A stretch of 64,000 bases of DNA from Candidula unifasciata (taxonomy: Eukaryota; Mollusca; Gastropoda; Stylommatophora; Geomitridae): positions 423,657 through 487,656 of the forward strand of contig CAJHNH020000224.1 in NCBI GenBank assembly GCA_905116865.2. Direction: 5' to 3'. Made by a program: the position numbers and the translations under genes. The notes under the pieces are model-generated. The model ran no database searches, was not told the DNA's origin, and saw only the letters and a program-made list of their open reading frames with translations. Numbering within the stretch: the first letter of the stretch is position 1; the number at the start of each line of letters is the position of its first letter. Positions 1 to 9,528 of this stretch are shown in pieces.

Positions 1-22
1 TGGCACCTTTCCCTCTTTCCAG

Positions 23-187
23 ACAACATTGTTATGGTGTGCAATAAGGAGACGTGTGAATCACAGCTCATGGCAATGGAAGAAGTTCCCCCATCCCTAA
101 AACAAAGCCTGGCCAGTATTTTAGAGACCTTATGTTGCCCACACAGCATGACGCCTCTCTTGACCTGCCTTTTACTCCACAGGAAAG
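23..187 (+). CDS. bHLH gene, first exon seen
   Basis: Acceptor CTTTCCAG, donor GTAACA, phase 1 in and out. Encodes a mixed stretch including EVPPSLKQSLASILETL, of unknown function. A decayed second copy of this exon lies at 4757-4920. Confidence 0.65.
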
Positions 188-3100
188 GTAACACCAATAC
201 AAAGCACACTGCAGAAGGGGCTAGATCATAAAAGCAGTGCCCTGTCCGTCCAGCTGTCAGATTTTCCCTCCTACACTAGCCACTGACCTGTTCTGCCTTA
301 ACATTAAGTTTTCAGGTAGCATTTCTTTTTTTCTAGGTTCAGGTTACTATCCTCCCCAGGGCCATTTTTCTTATGGTCTGAAGCGCCGGCACCATTTAAA
401 AAAAAAAATACATGAGAGTAACAGGATCTTTTTTTTAGGCACAAGGAAAGTACTGGCACCTTTGTTTTCTAGGGAGGAAAGCCCTCATCCTCCCCATTGT
501 GCTCCTGGAGCCATTGGCGCCGTGGGGGATGTCAGGTTTGGTATAGGCTGCCCGACATTAGGCATTGACAAAGAACAGGTAATTCTAACAATTGTTATGT
601 GGTAGCTCAGTCATATCTGACCTGTCGCATGTGAGAGACACTGAACGCTACGCATGATGTAGAGCCAGTTATATATGGCCCACTGCTGGTGACAGAATTA
701 GTCAACTTCTATATTTCTTCAGTACGTAAGATGATATGTTTTCTGGCATTTCAAAAGTTTAAAACTGGGAGACTTGGAATGTTTAAAATATTTTGTGTGT
801 GGATATTTGGCTACATGAGGGTGTCTTACACACAGAATAATGCAGTAATTGTGTGCTGACTTAAGCATTGAGATAGTTCTATTTATTTTACTTCTTTGAT
901 AGATGAGGCTGTTGTCTCACCACCTGTGTCTGGGCAACTGGATGACCATTCTCACCCTGAGTTCATCCAGACTTCTGTAAAGGTTTGTGCTCATTTTGGA
1001 AAGGGGGGGGGGGGGGTGATGTCATTTGTTCAGTTGTAGCATGTTTACATTTGTATAGGCTGGACAGTAGACAAGCAGACAGATTAATAGAGAACTCCAG
1101 AGATGGATACAAAGAATGATGCTGTCTCCACAATGGAAGTTGGCTTCATTGTATTCACTCCTACCTTATGTGTGAGGCCCCAGTCGCTTCCATGGTGCAA
1201 CTCTCATACCACTGTCTCAAAGCCACATACAACAGCTATTAAGAGATGAATACCCAACTTGCTAATTATAAATGCAGTACTGTGATGCAAGTTCTTTATT
1301 GATTGGTGTCTGCCTAACTTGAAGACCAGGTCACACTGTTTGGCAACTCGTTGGCTGGAGCTGTTATTCAATCAATCAGCTACCATCTCCCCGATGGAGG
1401 TTGACTGTAATAAATCTCCAACACCTTCTGTCTCATGTCTTGGTTGTACACTCTTTCAGACTGCTGCTGTTGGTTTTTTTATTTTTTGTCCATCTCTTGA
1501 TGTTGTCCTGCCACATGCATCATTTTCTACCTTTTGCCCTCAGTCTTTCCCTCCAGTATGCTTTATCAAAGCGAGTTATGTCTTTAATGTGGCTAAAATA
1601 TTTCAGTCGCTTTTGTTTAATTTCTTTTAGTATTTCTTTTTATTTGCAATTTTTCCAGAACCTCTGTATTTGATTGTTTTTGTTATCGTGCAAACAACCT
1701 ATTCTTCTATATATCTACATTTCCATGAACTTATTTTGATTTTTCTAGTTGCCTATTCATGGTCCAACTGTCCCAGTGTGGGTTTCAGGACCAGATTTTA
1801 GGGTTCAAAAGAGGATAACCAACACCCCTCCCCCCCCCCCCCCTTCCGCCCAATCAACAAGCATGTTGTAAAATCAACTAATAAGGTGTTTACTTTCAAG
1901 TCAGGAGTGCATCTGCCTGGGAGGCAAAGACACAAAAATCTGCATACAAGTAAGCCATTTCTGTAAAACAGATGTGCACGCATAACTCAAGTTCTGGAAC
2001 AAGACTTAAGCCCAGAAGTGGACAAACAACTAGAACTCTCCGCTGAAGTTTACAGCTGGTGAACGCAAAGAAGAAGAAGAAGAGATTGTCCAAGTTTCTG
2101 CACCAAACATCAGGGTTGGTTGAGTAGACATAGCATTTGATGATTGGAGCTCTGACTGCCTGGCTTGAAATTGATTCCCTGACCTGTTCTATTGGTGTGA
2201 TGTTCTGTCCTCATTACCCACCTCTTGGTTTCCAGTCAAGTGTTGTATTAGTTCATGTGTCGTCAGTTAATCACACTCCTAACTTCACAGTCAGTGGGTC
2301 ACGCCTTCCCACCCCCCCCCCCCCCACCCCTATTGTTGCTCTGTTCCTTTGCCAATGAAAAGCATACAGAATGTCCATGACTGTCCCTTGTGAAAGAAAC
2401 AGACTGCAAGCTTAGCAAATCCAACAGCATAAAACACACTTTAATGCATAAGGCAGCAGTCAGAAGTGCCGACACAAACAGTCTGACACAATTGTTATTT
2501 GAATCCCATGTGTCTCAGTATTTTGCAATAGCTTCAGTAATGTCAGCAACCCTTGTCATGCCTTGGGCACATCCAGCATATAGTGCTAGACTTATATTTT
2601 TTATAGACCAGTTGATGCTCGCTGCGGAATAGTGGTCAACATCACGCCAGCCCACGTTTTGTTTTTAAGACATTACCTGGTACCCATGTTAGGTTGAGTT
2701 CATCTGTAAGCCATATTAGGATCAGTCTATCTGGGAGCCATTATAGGATCGGTCCATCTGGGAGCCATTTTAGGATTGGTCCATCTGGGAGCCATTTTAG
2801 GGTCAGTCCATTTGGGAGCCATTAGGATTGGTCCATCTGGGAGCTATTTCAGGGTCAGTCCATCTGGGAGCCATTTAGGATTGGTCCATTTGGTACCCAT
2901 TTTAGGCAAGGTCAGCCTGTTGCCTATTTTAGGCTGGGTCAGCCTGTTGCCCATTTTAGGCTGGGTCAGCCTGTTGCCCATTTTAGGCTGGATTAGCCTG
3001 GTACCAATTTAGGCTGGGTCCAACTGGGAGCGAAGATATGTTTGGAAATAAATCTATCTGGATGCAAATTTGAACCCTAGTCATTCAGATGAGCGCCTGG

Positions 3101-6100
3101 ACACTGCAAATCCCTGACAATAACTTAAGTATGGTTAATGTGTAATTTCTTGATTCCAGACATGCTGACTGAAACTCTGTCGAAACCAGACAGTTGTTGT
3201 TCTTATGTAATTTCTGATAGAGAAACATTTGGTTATTTCCAAATATATTTGCCTGTTTTTTTAATCTTTTATTAAGGTCGCTTTTGTTTGTTTTATGTAT
3301 ATGTGTAGGTCCTTTAGAAGGTTAACTAAATTTACCTTTTATTGTCATAGGATAACCCCAAAATGAAACCAAATATGAACAGCAGGGAGGAAGAAAACCA
3401 AGCAGTTAATCCTTATGAAACAAATGCCACAACAGGCCAAGTCACCAGACATGGGACAAGCAGATTGTCAAAATTAAACCTGCCTACGCTGACAAACTCA
3501 CCGGTGTCATGTCATGAAGGAAGTGGAGGACCTCTGAGGGAGAGCCACAACTTGAAGGAGAGGAGGAGGAGGTAGGCTCTTTGGTGCTGATGAAGAGTGA
3601 GAGAAAACATGTATATAAATATATGAAAGACTCTGGATGTATGCTTTTAAACAAATTCTACGCATTTGTTCAGGTGACAGAGATCAGAGACATTTCTGTT
3701 AAATTTCTTGTTTTTGAACACGGCACAGGACTGCAGGCTACATCAGGCTAGTGTGTTCATTACAAGTCTCCACTGATGACTTTTTTTTGTAGGTTGAATG
3801 TGGTATCTGTGATTTGCCATTTTGGTTTCCCATCCAGGATGACATTCTAGAATTCTTAGGTGTGGGTGACACCTACAAGTAGCAGCCACAAGGGGATAAA
3901 CAGTCGTGACAGAAAAGTTGCGTTAGATTTCTAATTATGTCAAGTGTTTGTCAATATTTAAAATTATGTGTTCCATGGACAAGACCGCAACCTCAAAGAC
4001 ATACTCGTCAGAAGCCAACTCTGACCGATCCACACAGCACTTCCTTTTGGGACTACACAATGCTCCTTTCGTTGTCCAGATCTCGTTGGTCAGTTTCCCC
4101 AGTGGTTCTTTCCAGATTAAGGAACCATTTACTTGTGAATCCCGAAACATAATTTATGCCATAATCTGTCAAAGATGCAACAAGGCATACATTGGGGAAA
4201 CTGGCAGGTAGCTAGCTAATCGGTTCTGGGAACATCTCTCCGATATTGAAAAGAAGGAACTTAAACCACCCCCTCTCTAGTTTAACAGCTCTGACTACAG
4301 AGGCAAACGTGATATATCTGTCAAAACAATCAATTTTACTTTGGTGATCATACCGCATGCCTCACGTTGGGAAAAACTGCCTCATCCACAGTCTGGTCTA
4401 GGTGTTCTAAGCCCAGGAGGTATCAGTGTTCAGCATACCTTCATCTGAACAGTTTTACTACAGTCACTTTATTTTAAATGTAACTTCTCGTAAGCACTCT
4501 GTTCCCATCTTCAGCAGCCAGTTCCAGTGGTAGTCTGAATGTCCAGGCTCCTGCTTTCCTATTTATAAGCCGTTTTAGCTCCATTTGGCTTTCTCCTCTT
4601 CATTCTCTTTTCGTTGTCAGCTGAAGATGACATTTAATGCAGGTCAGACGTTCCCCACAGATGTGGTCAGACACTGAATCCGGCCACTGCTGGGTTTGAA
4701 CCCAGACTTCAGCCTCGCCCTGAAAACAAACTTCTGTGCTTCCTAAGCTATGTTGTTGGCATCTTCCCTCTTTCGAGACAGTAGTGTTATGTTGTGCTAT
4801 GAGAAGGCATGGGACTCACAGCTCATCCATAGCACAAAACCTGGATAGTATTGTAGAGACTGTATGTTGCTAATGCATCATGATCCCTCCCTTGTTTACT
4901 CCATAGGAAAGATAACACCAGTACATTTGGAATAAAGCATGCTGTAAAAGCTTCCGATGAGGAGAGCAGTGCTCTGGCTGTCCACCTGTCAGAGCTTCCT
5001 TCCTAGAACAACTGCCAGCCAAGGCTAAGAACACTAAGAACCTGATCTGCCCTGCCATAACACACAGTTTTCAGGGTACATTTCCTCTTCCTAGGATATG
5101 GCTAGTATCCTCCCCACTGAGTTCCTCCGCCCATATCCGTTGGCACAATATGGGATGTTGTGTTTGGTATATGCGCCCAAATTTGTTGTTAACCGAGTCC
5201 CAAGGAACGCATCATATGTTCATAGGTTCCTACACAGAGACCCAATAAACGCAGGATGCCCTAATTTTACATCTATTTCGACTACCTCTTGGGCCTCTGA
5301 TGCTAAACCCCTTGGGACTCAAAGAGTTAATAGAAGACAGCTGGTACCGGTTACTGTATGTAAGGACTAATATACAGACATTTACATTTATGACAGGGCT
5401 CGTATCAAGGATGCCTGTAACCTGATGCGCCAGTTGGTGCCAGGCATGTCTCACAAGACTGACAAGGCCACAGTGTTTGAGTTTTCTGCCAGATACATCC
5501 ACTTTCTGAAATCCTTTGTTGGCTCCAACAATGACAAGGTAACTGTATGGTTGGTTGTGAATGTTTACAAAAACTGTCCAGCTCTGAAGTTTGATGCTTT
5601 GCCATTCAGGTCTCTTAGGCTTTGAAAAACAAGCTTGTATCTGTCACAGTGAGGTTGGGTGTGGAGATATCTCTTTCCAGTGTAGTACTAACTCCATTAA
5701 AACTGCTGAAGATATCTACTTTCCTTTGGTATCCTCAGAAATCCTGATGGTGTGGGTGAGTGACTGTTTGTGTATGAGCGACAGTGTGTGTGGATGACAG
5801 TACGTATGAGTGAGTGTCTATGTGTGTGAATGACAGTATGTGTGAATTAATTACAGTGTACAACAATTATTTGCATTTTTGGGGAGATAACTGAGGCAAG
5901 TAAAGATCCATGCCCTGAGGTATATGCAGCACATGATTGCAGTTCCAAATAGAAAACAGTCAGCCATGTTCAAGCTACTGTTGGGAAACCAGGCTTCTAG
6001 AATAGTGTCTGGTTATATTTATGGTTTTGGGTAATTGCGCCATATTCATGGCTAAATTATTCACCACCAGGTAGCCTTGAAAAGGACCACCTACAAAGAG

Positions 6101-6607
6101 TCCTCAGAAGGACTTGTTGTGTTGCTGCGATCCTGCTCCCTCCTACCAACCAGTGACCAATGAGCGACTTGGTCGTCACCAGTGGGGTATATGATGCTAG
6201 CTGTGTACTTGTATAACACAGTTGCTCAGGGGGAAATCATCCTTTTAAAGTCAGGTGCATTTTCTTTAGAGGTAAAGAACCAGCAGTCTGCATATAAATA
6301 AGCCAGATCTGTAGAGCGGATATGCATCAATAACTCAAGTTCTGGAACAAGACGTGGATGACCCGCCATAACTTTCCACCAGGGTTTACACCGCTAGATG
6401 CTAAGAAGACATTGACTGGTACCCATTTGAGGCCAAGCCGATCTGGAAGTGCATGTCGGTTTTAGACACAAAATCTTTCAAGAGATACGGACAGGAAACA
6501 AGTGAGATTTGTTTAGAGAGGGGGGAGACCAGGAGTGCACAGACAGTTGACAGCAAATGACTTTCCTTCTTCCACAGGAGTTTCTGGTCAAGTACAGCCC
6601 CTATTGA
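23..6607 (+). CDS. bHLH transcription factor, TCFL5/SOHLH-like (six exons; 5' end outside window)
   Basis: A DNA-binding transcription factor whose C-terminal end is a basic helix-loop-helix domain. Exons 23-187, 337-578, 908-982, 3351-3571, 5397-5538 and 6578-6607 join in one frame of about 290 residues. The basic region and helix 1 start are RESHNLKERRRR at the end of exon 4; exon 5 continues ARIKDACNLMRQLVPGM, a loop, then helix 2 KTDKATVFEFSARYIHFLK. The tail ends in KYSPY. The KTDKAT loop/helix-2 junction and the very C-terminal position are like TCFL5, and SOHLH1/2 are also possible; the exact subfamily is inference. No domain is recognised upstream of the bHLH. Whether this copy is expressed is unknown, but the frame is intact. 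Confidence 0.85.
337..578 (+). CDS. bHLH gene, second exon seen
   Basis: Acceptor TTTTTCTAG, donor GTAATT, phase 1 in, 0 out. It encodes GSGYYPPQGHFSYG, a basic lysine-rich stretch, then PHCAPGAIGAVGDVRFGIG. Roughly 133 bases in the middle (about 361-494) are missing from the pseudo-copy at 4757-5188 and may be an insertion that stayed in frame. Confidence 0.6.
908..982 (+). CDS. bHLH gene, third exon seen
   Basis: Encodes 25 residues (AVVSPPVSGQLDDHSHPE...). The acceptor at 907 (GATGAG) gives phase 0 and joins both neighbours in frame; the better-looking GATAG at 902 would shift the frame. Donor GTTTGT. Confidence 0.55.
1390..1640 (-). mobile_element. LINE fragment, shared with 17230-17385
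   Basis: Both copies contain TCTCATGTCTTGGTTGTACA-like text, an ATCTCTTGATGTTGTCCT block and downstream T-rich sequence. Here the text GGCTAAAATATTTCAG recalls the LKYFSH motif of RTE-like LINE C-termini on the - strand. No open frame. Confidence 0.45.
1770..2090 (+). mobile_element. SINE A, sense copy with (GAA)n tail
   Basis: Nearly full length: GTGTGGGTTTCAGGACC, a C-run at 1828-1843, CAACAAGCATGTTGTAAAATC, CTGCATACAAGTAAGCC, GTTCTGGAACAAGACT, TTTACAGCTGGTGAACGC and a (GAA)n tail. It lies in the third bHLH intron. Confidence 0.85.
2100..2680. other. bHLH intron, nothing recognised
   Basis: Unique-looking intron sequence with a C-run at 2321-2331. Short open stretches show no recognisable motif. 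Confidence 0.5.
2690..3030 (+). repeat. 31-bp minisatellite (about 11 units) derived from SINE D
   Basis: Units such as GGGAGCCATTTTAGGATTGG with TCCATCT drift to TTAGGCTGGGTCAGCCTGTTGCCCA. The unit equals the inverted inner part of SINE D (TACCCATTTTAGGCTGGATC then GACCTGGGAGCC), seen as single copies at 10415 and 15150. Confidence 0.85.
3351..3571 (+). CDS. bHLH gene, exon with basic region
   Basis: Acceptor TTGTCATAG, donor GTAGGC, phase 0 in, 2 out. Polar N-terminal part with NSREEENQAVNPYET, ending in the basic DNA-contact motif RESHNLKERRRR. The split codon at the donor makes the last arginine. Confidence 0.88.
3926..4448 (+). mobile_element. Penelope-like element, C-terminal GIY-YIG fragment (broken)
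   Basis: Translation shows IIYAIICQRCNKAYIGETGR, then a stop, then NRFWEHLSDIEKKELKPP, FNSSDYRGKRDISV and LSPGGISV. This is the GIY-YIG endonuclease domain found at the C-terminus of Penelope-like retroelements. The catalytic Y of YIGETGR and the following R/H are visible. At least three in-frame stops make it dead. Confidence 0.8.
4480..4575 (-). mobile_element. 3' fragment of RNase H-bearing LINE (family H)
   Basis: AAGCACTCTGTTCCCATCTT followed by CAGCAGCCAG matches the C-terminal part of the LINE at 52230-53215. Too short for a frame. Confidence 0.5.
4757..5188 (+). pseudogene. Decayed duplicate of bHLH exons 1-2 inside an intron of the same gene
   Basis: Aligned with the window start: TGGCATCTTCCCTCTTTCGAG, CTCACAGCTCAT, GAAAGATAACACCAGTAC, TTTTCAGGGTACATTTC and GTTTGGTATATGCGCCC all have counterparts. 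The exon-1 acceptor is changed (TTTCGAG) and stop codons are present, so it is not coding. A TTAA-flanked MITE sits directly at its right end. Confidence 0.75.
5189..5330. mobile_element. piggyBac-like MITE (TTAA-flanked), copy 1
   Basis: 142 bp from TTAA to TTAA. Left end TTAACCGAGTCCCAAGGAAC; right end, inverted, TTAACTCTTTGAGTCCCAAG. TIRs agree apart from a short gap. TTAA target choice is the hallmark of piggyBac. Confidence 0.6.
5397..5538 (+). CDS. bHLH gene, helix-loop-helix exon
   Basis: Acceptor TATGACAG, donor GTAACT, phase 2 in, 0 out. Encodes helix 1 (RIKDACNLMRQLVP), the loop GMSHKT and helix 2 (DKATVFEFSARYIHFLKSF). This is the dimerisation half of the domain. Confidence 0.93.
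5540..6230. other. Last bHLH intron, no gene
   Basis: Contains a degenerate TGTGTGAGTGACAG-like microsatellite at 5750-5850 and otherwise no recognised feature. Confidence 0.5.
6240..6412 (+). mobile_element. SINE A, 5'-truncated sense copy
   Basis: Contains CAGCAGTCTGCATATAAATA, AAGCCAGATCTGTAGAGC, GTTCTGGAACAAGACG and a diverged TTTACACCGCTAGATGC tail. Just upstream of the bHLH last exon. Confidence 0.75.
6578..6607 (+). CDS. bHLH gene, terminal coding exon
   Basis: After a strong acceptor (CTTTCCTTCTTCCACAG) it encodes EFLVKYSPY and a TGA at 6605-6607, in phase with exon 5. A short conserved-looking tail just after the HLH suits the TCFL5-type architecture. Confidence 0.85.
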   Translation, partial: EFLVKYSPY

Positions 6608-6904
6608 TGAACTTACTGAAGGGATTCTCTCTTTGAGGTGTCCGTCCACTCTCTTAGTGGACGCTTTCCTGGTGTTTTCAAGTCAGACACAGCTCAGGGC
6701 AGATGTTGCTATGGGAAAGTGAAGTGCTAGGCTGTCACATATACTGTCAAGTACAACCCCTATTGGTGAACTTACTAAAGGGATTCTCTCTTTGAGGTGT
6801 CTGTCCACTTTCTTAGTGGACACTTTCTTGGTGTTTTATGTCAGACACAGCCCAGGGCAGATGTTGCTATGGGAAAGTGAAGTGCTAGGCTGTCACATAT
6901 ACTA
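6587..6904 (+). repeat. 159-bp tandem duplication including the bHLH C-terminus
   Basis: Copy 1 (6587-6745) starts inside the last coding exon at GTCAAGTACAGCCCCTATTGA; copy 2 (6746-6904) has GTCAAGTACAACCCCTATTGG. The copies differ at about ten positions. Copy 2 lost the stop codon and has no acceptor, so it is untranslated. Confidence 0.85.
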
Positions 6905-7560
6905 GGTCTTGGGTGATGATCCGTGGTGGCCAGTTGCCTTTCTCGCCACATCCCCGCCCGGCCCCAGAAAACTGTCCAATAGCCGCTGCATAGAGGCTGG
7001 GTTGACCCTTTGGCTTCCCATGTCTCTATTTTTAGGTGGGGAAAAAACAAAGAATAGACCAAATTCCCCAACAAACATGTTGTAAAAGGCGACTAATTAC
7101 AGGATTGATGAAATCGGAAGTGCTGGACTGAAGGTACATCCGATTGTAACCAGATACCTAATTAGTACGCATGCTTTTTAGAAGGTGGCAGTGGGTCTGT
7201 TCTTTTACCTCAAAAATGGGACCTCAGGAAATACATACACACGTACGCACATACATACACATGGACATACATACACACACCCCTTTGTGTTTTCACAAAT
7301 TAAACATGAGACAAACTGTTCTGAATCCTCTCCTCTCCTCTCTGAGCTCACTCAAACAAAAGACCGCCAGTCTTTTATAGAAATAATTTCATATTTCCTT
7401 CTTATTTCAAAGACCTGAAACTTGGTTCTAATTCAGATTTTGTTACCTTGTCTGTCTGTGACTTCATTCATATTGTTTTCTTCAGATGTACTATTTGTTG
7501 TTATTTATTAAGGGTGAACTGCTCCACCTAATTGTGATGTAATAAAGTATTAATGGTTCT
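6608..7560 (+). other. Probable 3' UTR of the bHLH gene
   Basis: Non-coding stretch from the stop codon to an AATAAA. It contains a 159-bp tandem duplication (6587-6904), a piece of SINE A-like sequence near 7000-7140 and a short (CA)/(CATA) tract at 7230-7280. Confidence 0.5.
7541..7546 (+). terminator. Candidate poly(A) signal of the bHLH gene
   Basis: Canonical AATAAA, 934 bases after the stop codon, just before a 37-bp minisatellite. The signal is common by chance, so transcript ends are needed to confirm it. Confidence 0.45.
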
Positions 7561-7584
7561 TGTGTCATGATTGCTGTTGTCTTT

Positions 7585-8022
7585 CACACTGATGAGATCA
7601 TGGGAAGTTTGACTTCTCTCGCACACTGATGAGGTCATGGGAAGTTTGACTTCTCTCCCACACTGATGATATCATGGGAAGTTTGACTTCTCTCCCACAC
7701 TGATGATATCATGGGAAGTTTGACATCTCTCCCACACTGATGAGATAATGGGAAGTTTGACTTCTCTCCCACACTGATGAGATCATGGGAAGTTTGACTT
7801 CTCTCCCACACTGATGAGATCATGGGAAGTTTGACTTCTCTCCCACACTGATGAGATCATGGGAAGTTTGACTTCTCTCCCACACTGATGAGATCATGGG
7901 AAGTTTGACTTCTCTCCCACACTGATGAGATCATGGGAAGTTTGACTTCTCTCCCACACTGATGAGGTCATGGGAAGTTTGACTTCTCTCCCACACTGAT
8001 GAGATCATGGGAAGTTTGACTG
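7585..8022 (+). repeat. 37-bp minisatellite, about 12 units
   Basis: Unit CACACTGATGAGATCATGGG plus AAGTTTGACTTCTCTCC. Very homogeneous, suggesting recent expansion. Lies between the two convergent genes. Confidence 0.95.
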
Positions 8023-8540
8023 ACTTGTATCCAATATTGATATTCAGTATGGCTACCATTGTTATCTGCACAGTTGCCAGGAACTCTGAAGGATTACAAA
8101 GCCAGACCTGTTACAGTAAGACACCATGTTTGCTCATCCAGTTTCTCTCTTCAAGCCAGGGATGTTTTATTACTGGTACGCAGTACCATCACCCTTTTAG
8201 ACATCACCGTTTTCAGCACTAGTATTACGCCAGCGTAATAGACACTGTTTGGTGAGTATTGGAACATTTTTTCTAGGACAAAACCTGCTTTAGCCTAATA
8301 TAGAGGCATCGGTAACTCAGTGTTACAGTAAAAACTAATAAACATTTTTTGTTTTCAACTTTCATCACACACACAAATAAATATATAAATAAAACAACCA
8401 TTATCAAACCGTCTTTATTCATGAGCTGGAGCAGACAAAGTAACATGCTAACAAGTTCATAAACAATGGTCACCCCCCTCCCACTTTTCCACATACACAC
8501 AGAGATCCAAGAAAAGTGTCACTCAGTCTGTCATCATGTG
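8023..8540. other. Intergenic stretch, nothing recognised
   Basis: A/T-rich sequence between the converging genes. No exon, RNA or transposon motif recognised. Confidence 0.5.
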
Positions 8541-8555
8541 CCAGCATTAAAAGCT

Positions 8556-8771
8556 TTCTTTTTTTTTTTTTTTTTAGTATCCTGAAGCCATGAGTTGTTG
8601 TAACCCTTAGGCTCGGTATTATGGATATAGCAACACTTCGGCCTCGATTCCATGATAAATACTGTAAATCTGGGAGAAATGTGGCTTTTCTGCGTGAACC
8701 TGGACCACAAGGAGTTCGTCACCAGGTCACAGCGCAGTCCAGATTTAGCCAACTACGCTAGAGAGCCGGGC
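8556..8771 (-). mobile_element. Retroposed SINE with poly(A) tail and 12-bp target duplication
   Basis: Flanked by identical GCATTAAAAGCT at 8544-8555 and 8772-8783. On the - strand it starts GCCCGGCTCTCTAGCGTAG, has a box A match (TAGCGTAGTTGG), a box B-like GGTGACGAACTCC and ends in A(17). The body is unlike the other SINE families here. Confidence 0.75.
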
Positions 8772-9039
8772 GCATTAAAAGCTAATGTTGCGTGCGGCTC
8801 TGTGATTTAAAGGATTGTGAATGCTTTCACAATGCAATACTCAACATCTACCAAGGTTCAATTACCACAGTGAGCAGTTTAGAAACCTGCAACTCTCATG
8901 GCTTTCAGAAAGTGGTACCAGAGTTGCACAAAGGAGGAGACTGGGAGCGTCACCACATAATGTCCCCACAGTTAGCAGCAGATTCATTGCAGCCTACCTC
9001 CATCCATCGTGGAGCCGGCAGACTTTATTTACAGGCTAA

Positions 9040-9282
9040 TCTGGTTAGTTGTGTTTCCTTTACAGGACGTTGCAGAACCAACCCTAACAAGGTTTGTGTT
9101 AACATCTGTTGTGTGGTTTTTCTAGACAAATTTACGTCCAGTAGTTTGCCACTGCTTTCTGGACAGTCAGCTTTCTTGATACCACTGTCTAAACCAATGC
9201 AAGGCGCCTGGCCCGCAGCTGGGATTGAACCCGGCATTACGAAGCGTTCGCATCGACTTAGCCACAGAGCCAACACAGACTA
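9040..9282 (-). mobile_element. SINE B, tRNA-derived, antisense to + strand
   Basis: Head GGCTCTGTGGCTAAGTCGAT with box B GGGTTCAATCCCAGC, then GTATCAAGAAAGC, CTACTGGACGTAAATTTG, CTAGAAAAACCACACA and GGTTCTGCAACGTCCTGTAA. The same order is found at 21128-21368. Confidence 0.85.
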
Positions 9283-9326
9283 ATCTAGCAACTGAAAAAG
9301 AGAGGCTGCAAGGAATAACTGTCTTG

Positions 9327-9345
9327 GGGGGGGGGGGGGGGGGGG
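9327..9345 (+). repeat. G-run of about 19 bases
   Basis: Uninterrupted G homopolymer beside SINE B, in the NUP160 3' region (C-run on the transcript). Confidence 0.9.
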
Positions 9346-9528
9346 TGGCCTCACAAAAAAATATTATTTGTGATTTTTGAGGTAACAGAAAACAGGTCAT
9401 AAATCTCCAATGGCCATGAACAAAACTCCAAGGATGTTTAACATACCAGGCATTCACACAATCACTACCTCACACAACATACAAAGCTGATGCCAAATTA
9501 ACAATCATTAAGACAATCCCATCAACTT

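Larger units (their letters stand above)
1..578 (+). repeat. Segmental duplication, copy 1 (bHLH exons 1-2)
   Basis: Matches 4757-5188 along its length with many substitutions, apart from the extra segment at about 361-494. Copy 1 has the intact frame. Confidence 0.75.

Noticed and set aside
2690..3030. Interstitial telomere repeats (TTAGG)
   Set aside because: TTAGG occurs once per 31-bp unit only; the unit derives from SINE D.
7585..8022. Hammerhead ribozyme-like core (CTGATGA) in each 37-bp unit
   Set aside because: The CTGATGA box is followed by a stem that does not pair and by GGGAAGT rather than a GAAA box, and no cleavage triplet with stems I and III could be drawn.
8534..8752. 72-codon open frame on - strand
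   Set aside because: It reads through the A-tail of the retroposed SINE (KKKKKK) and is not a gene.
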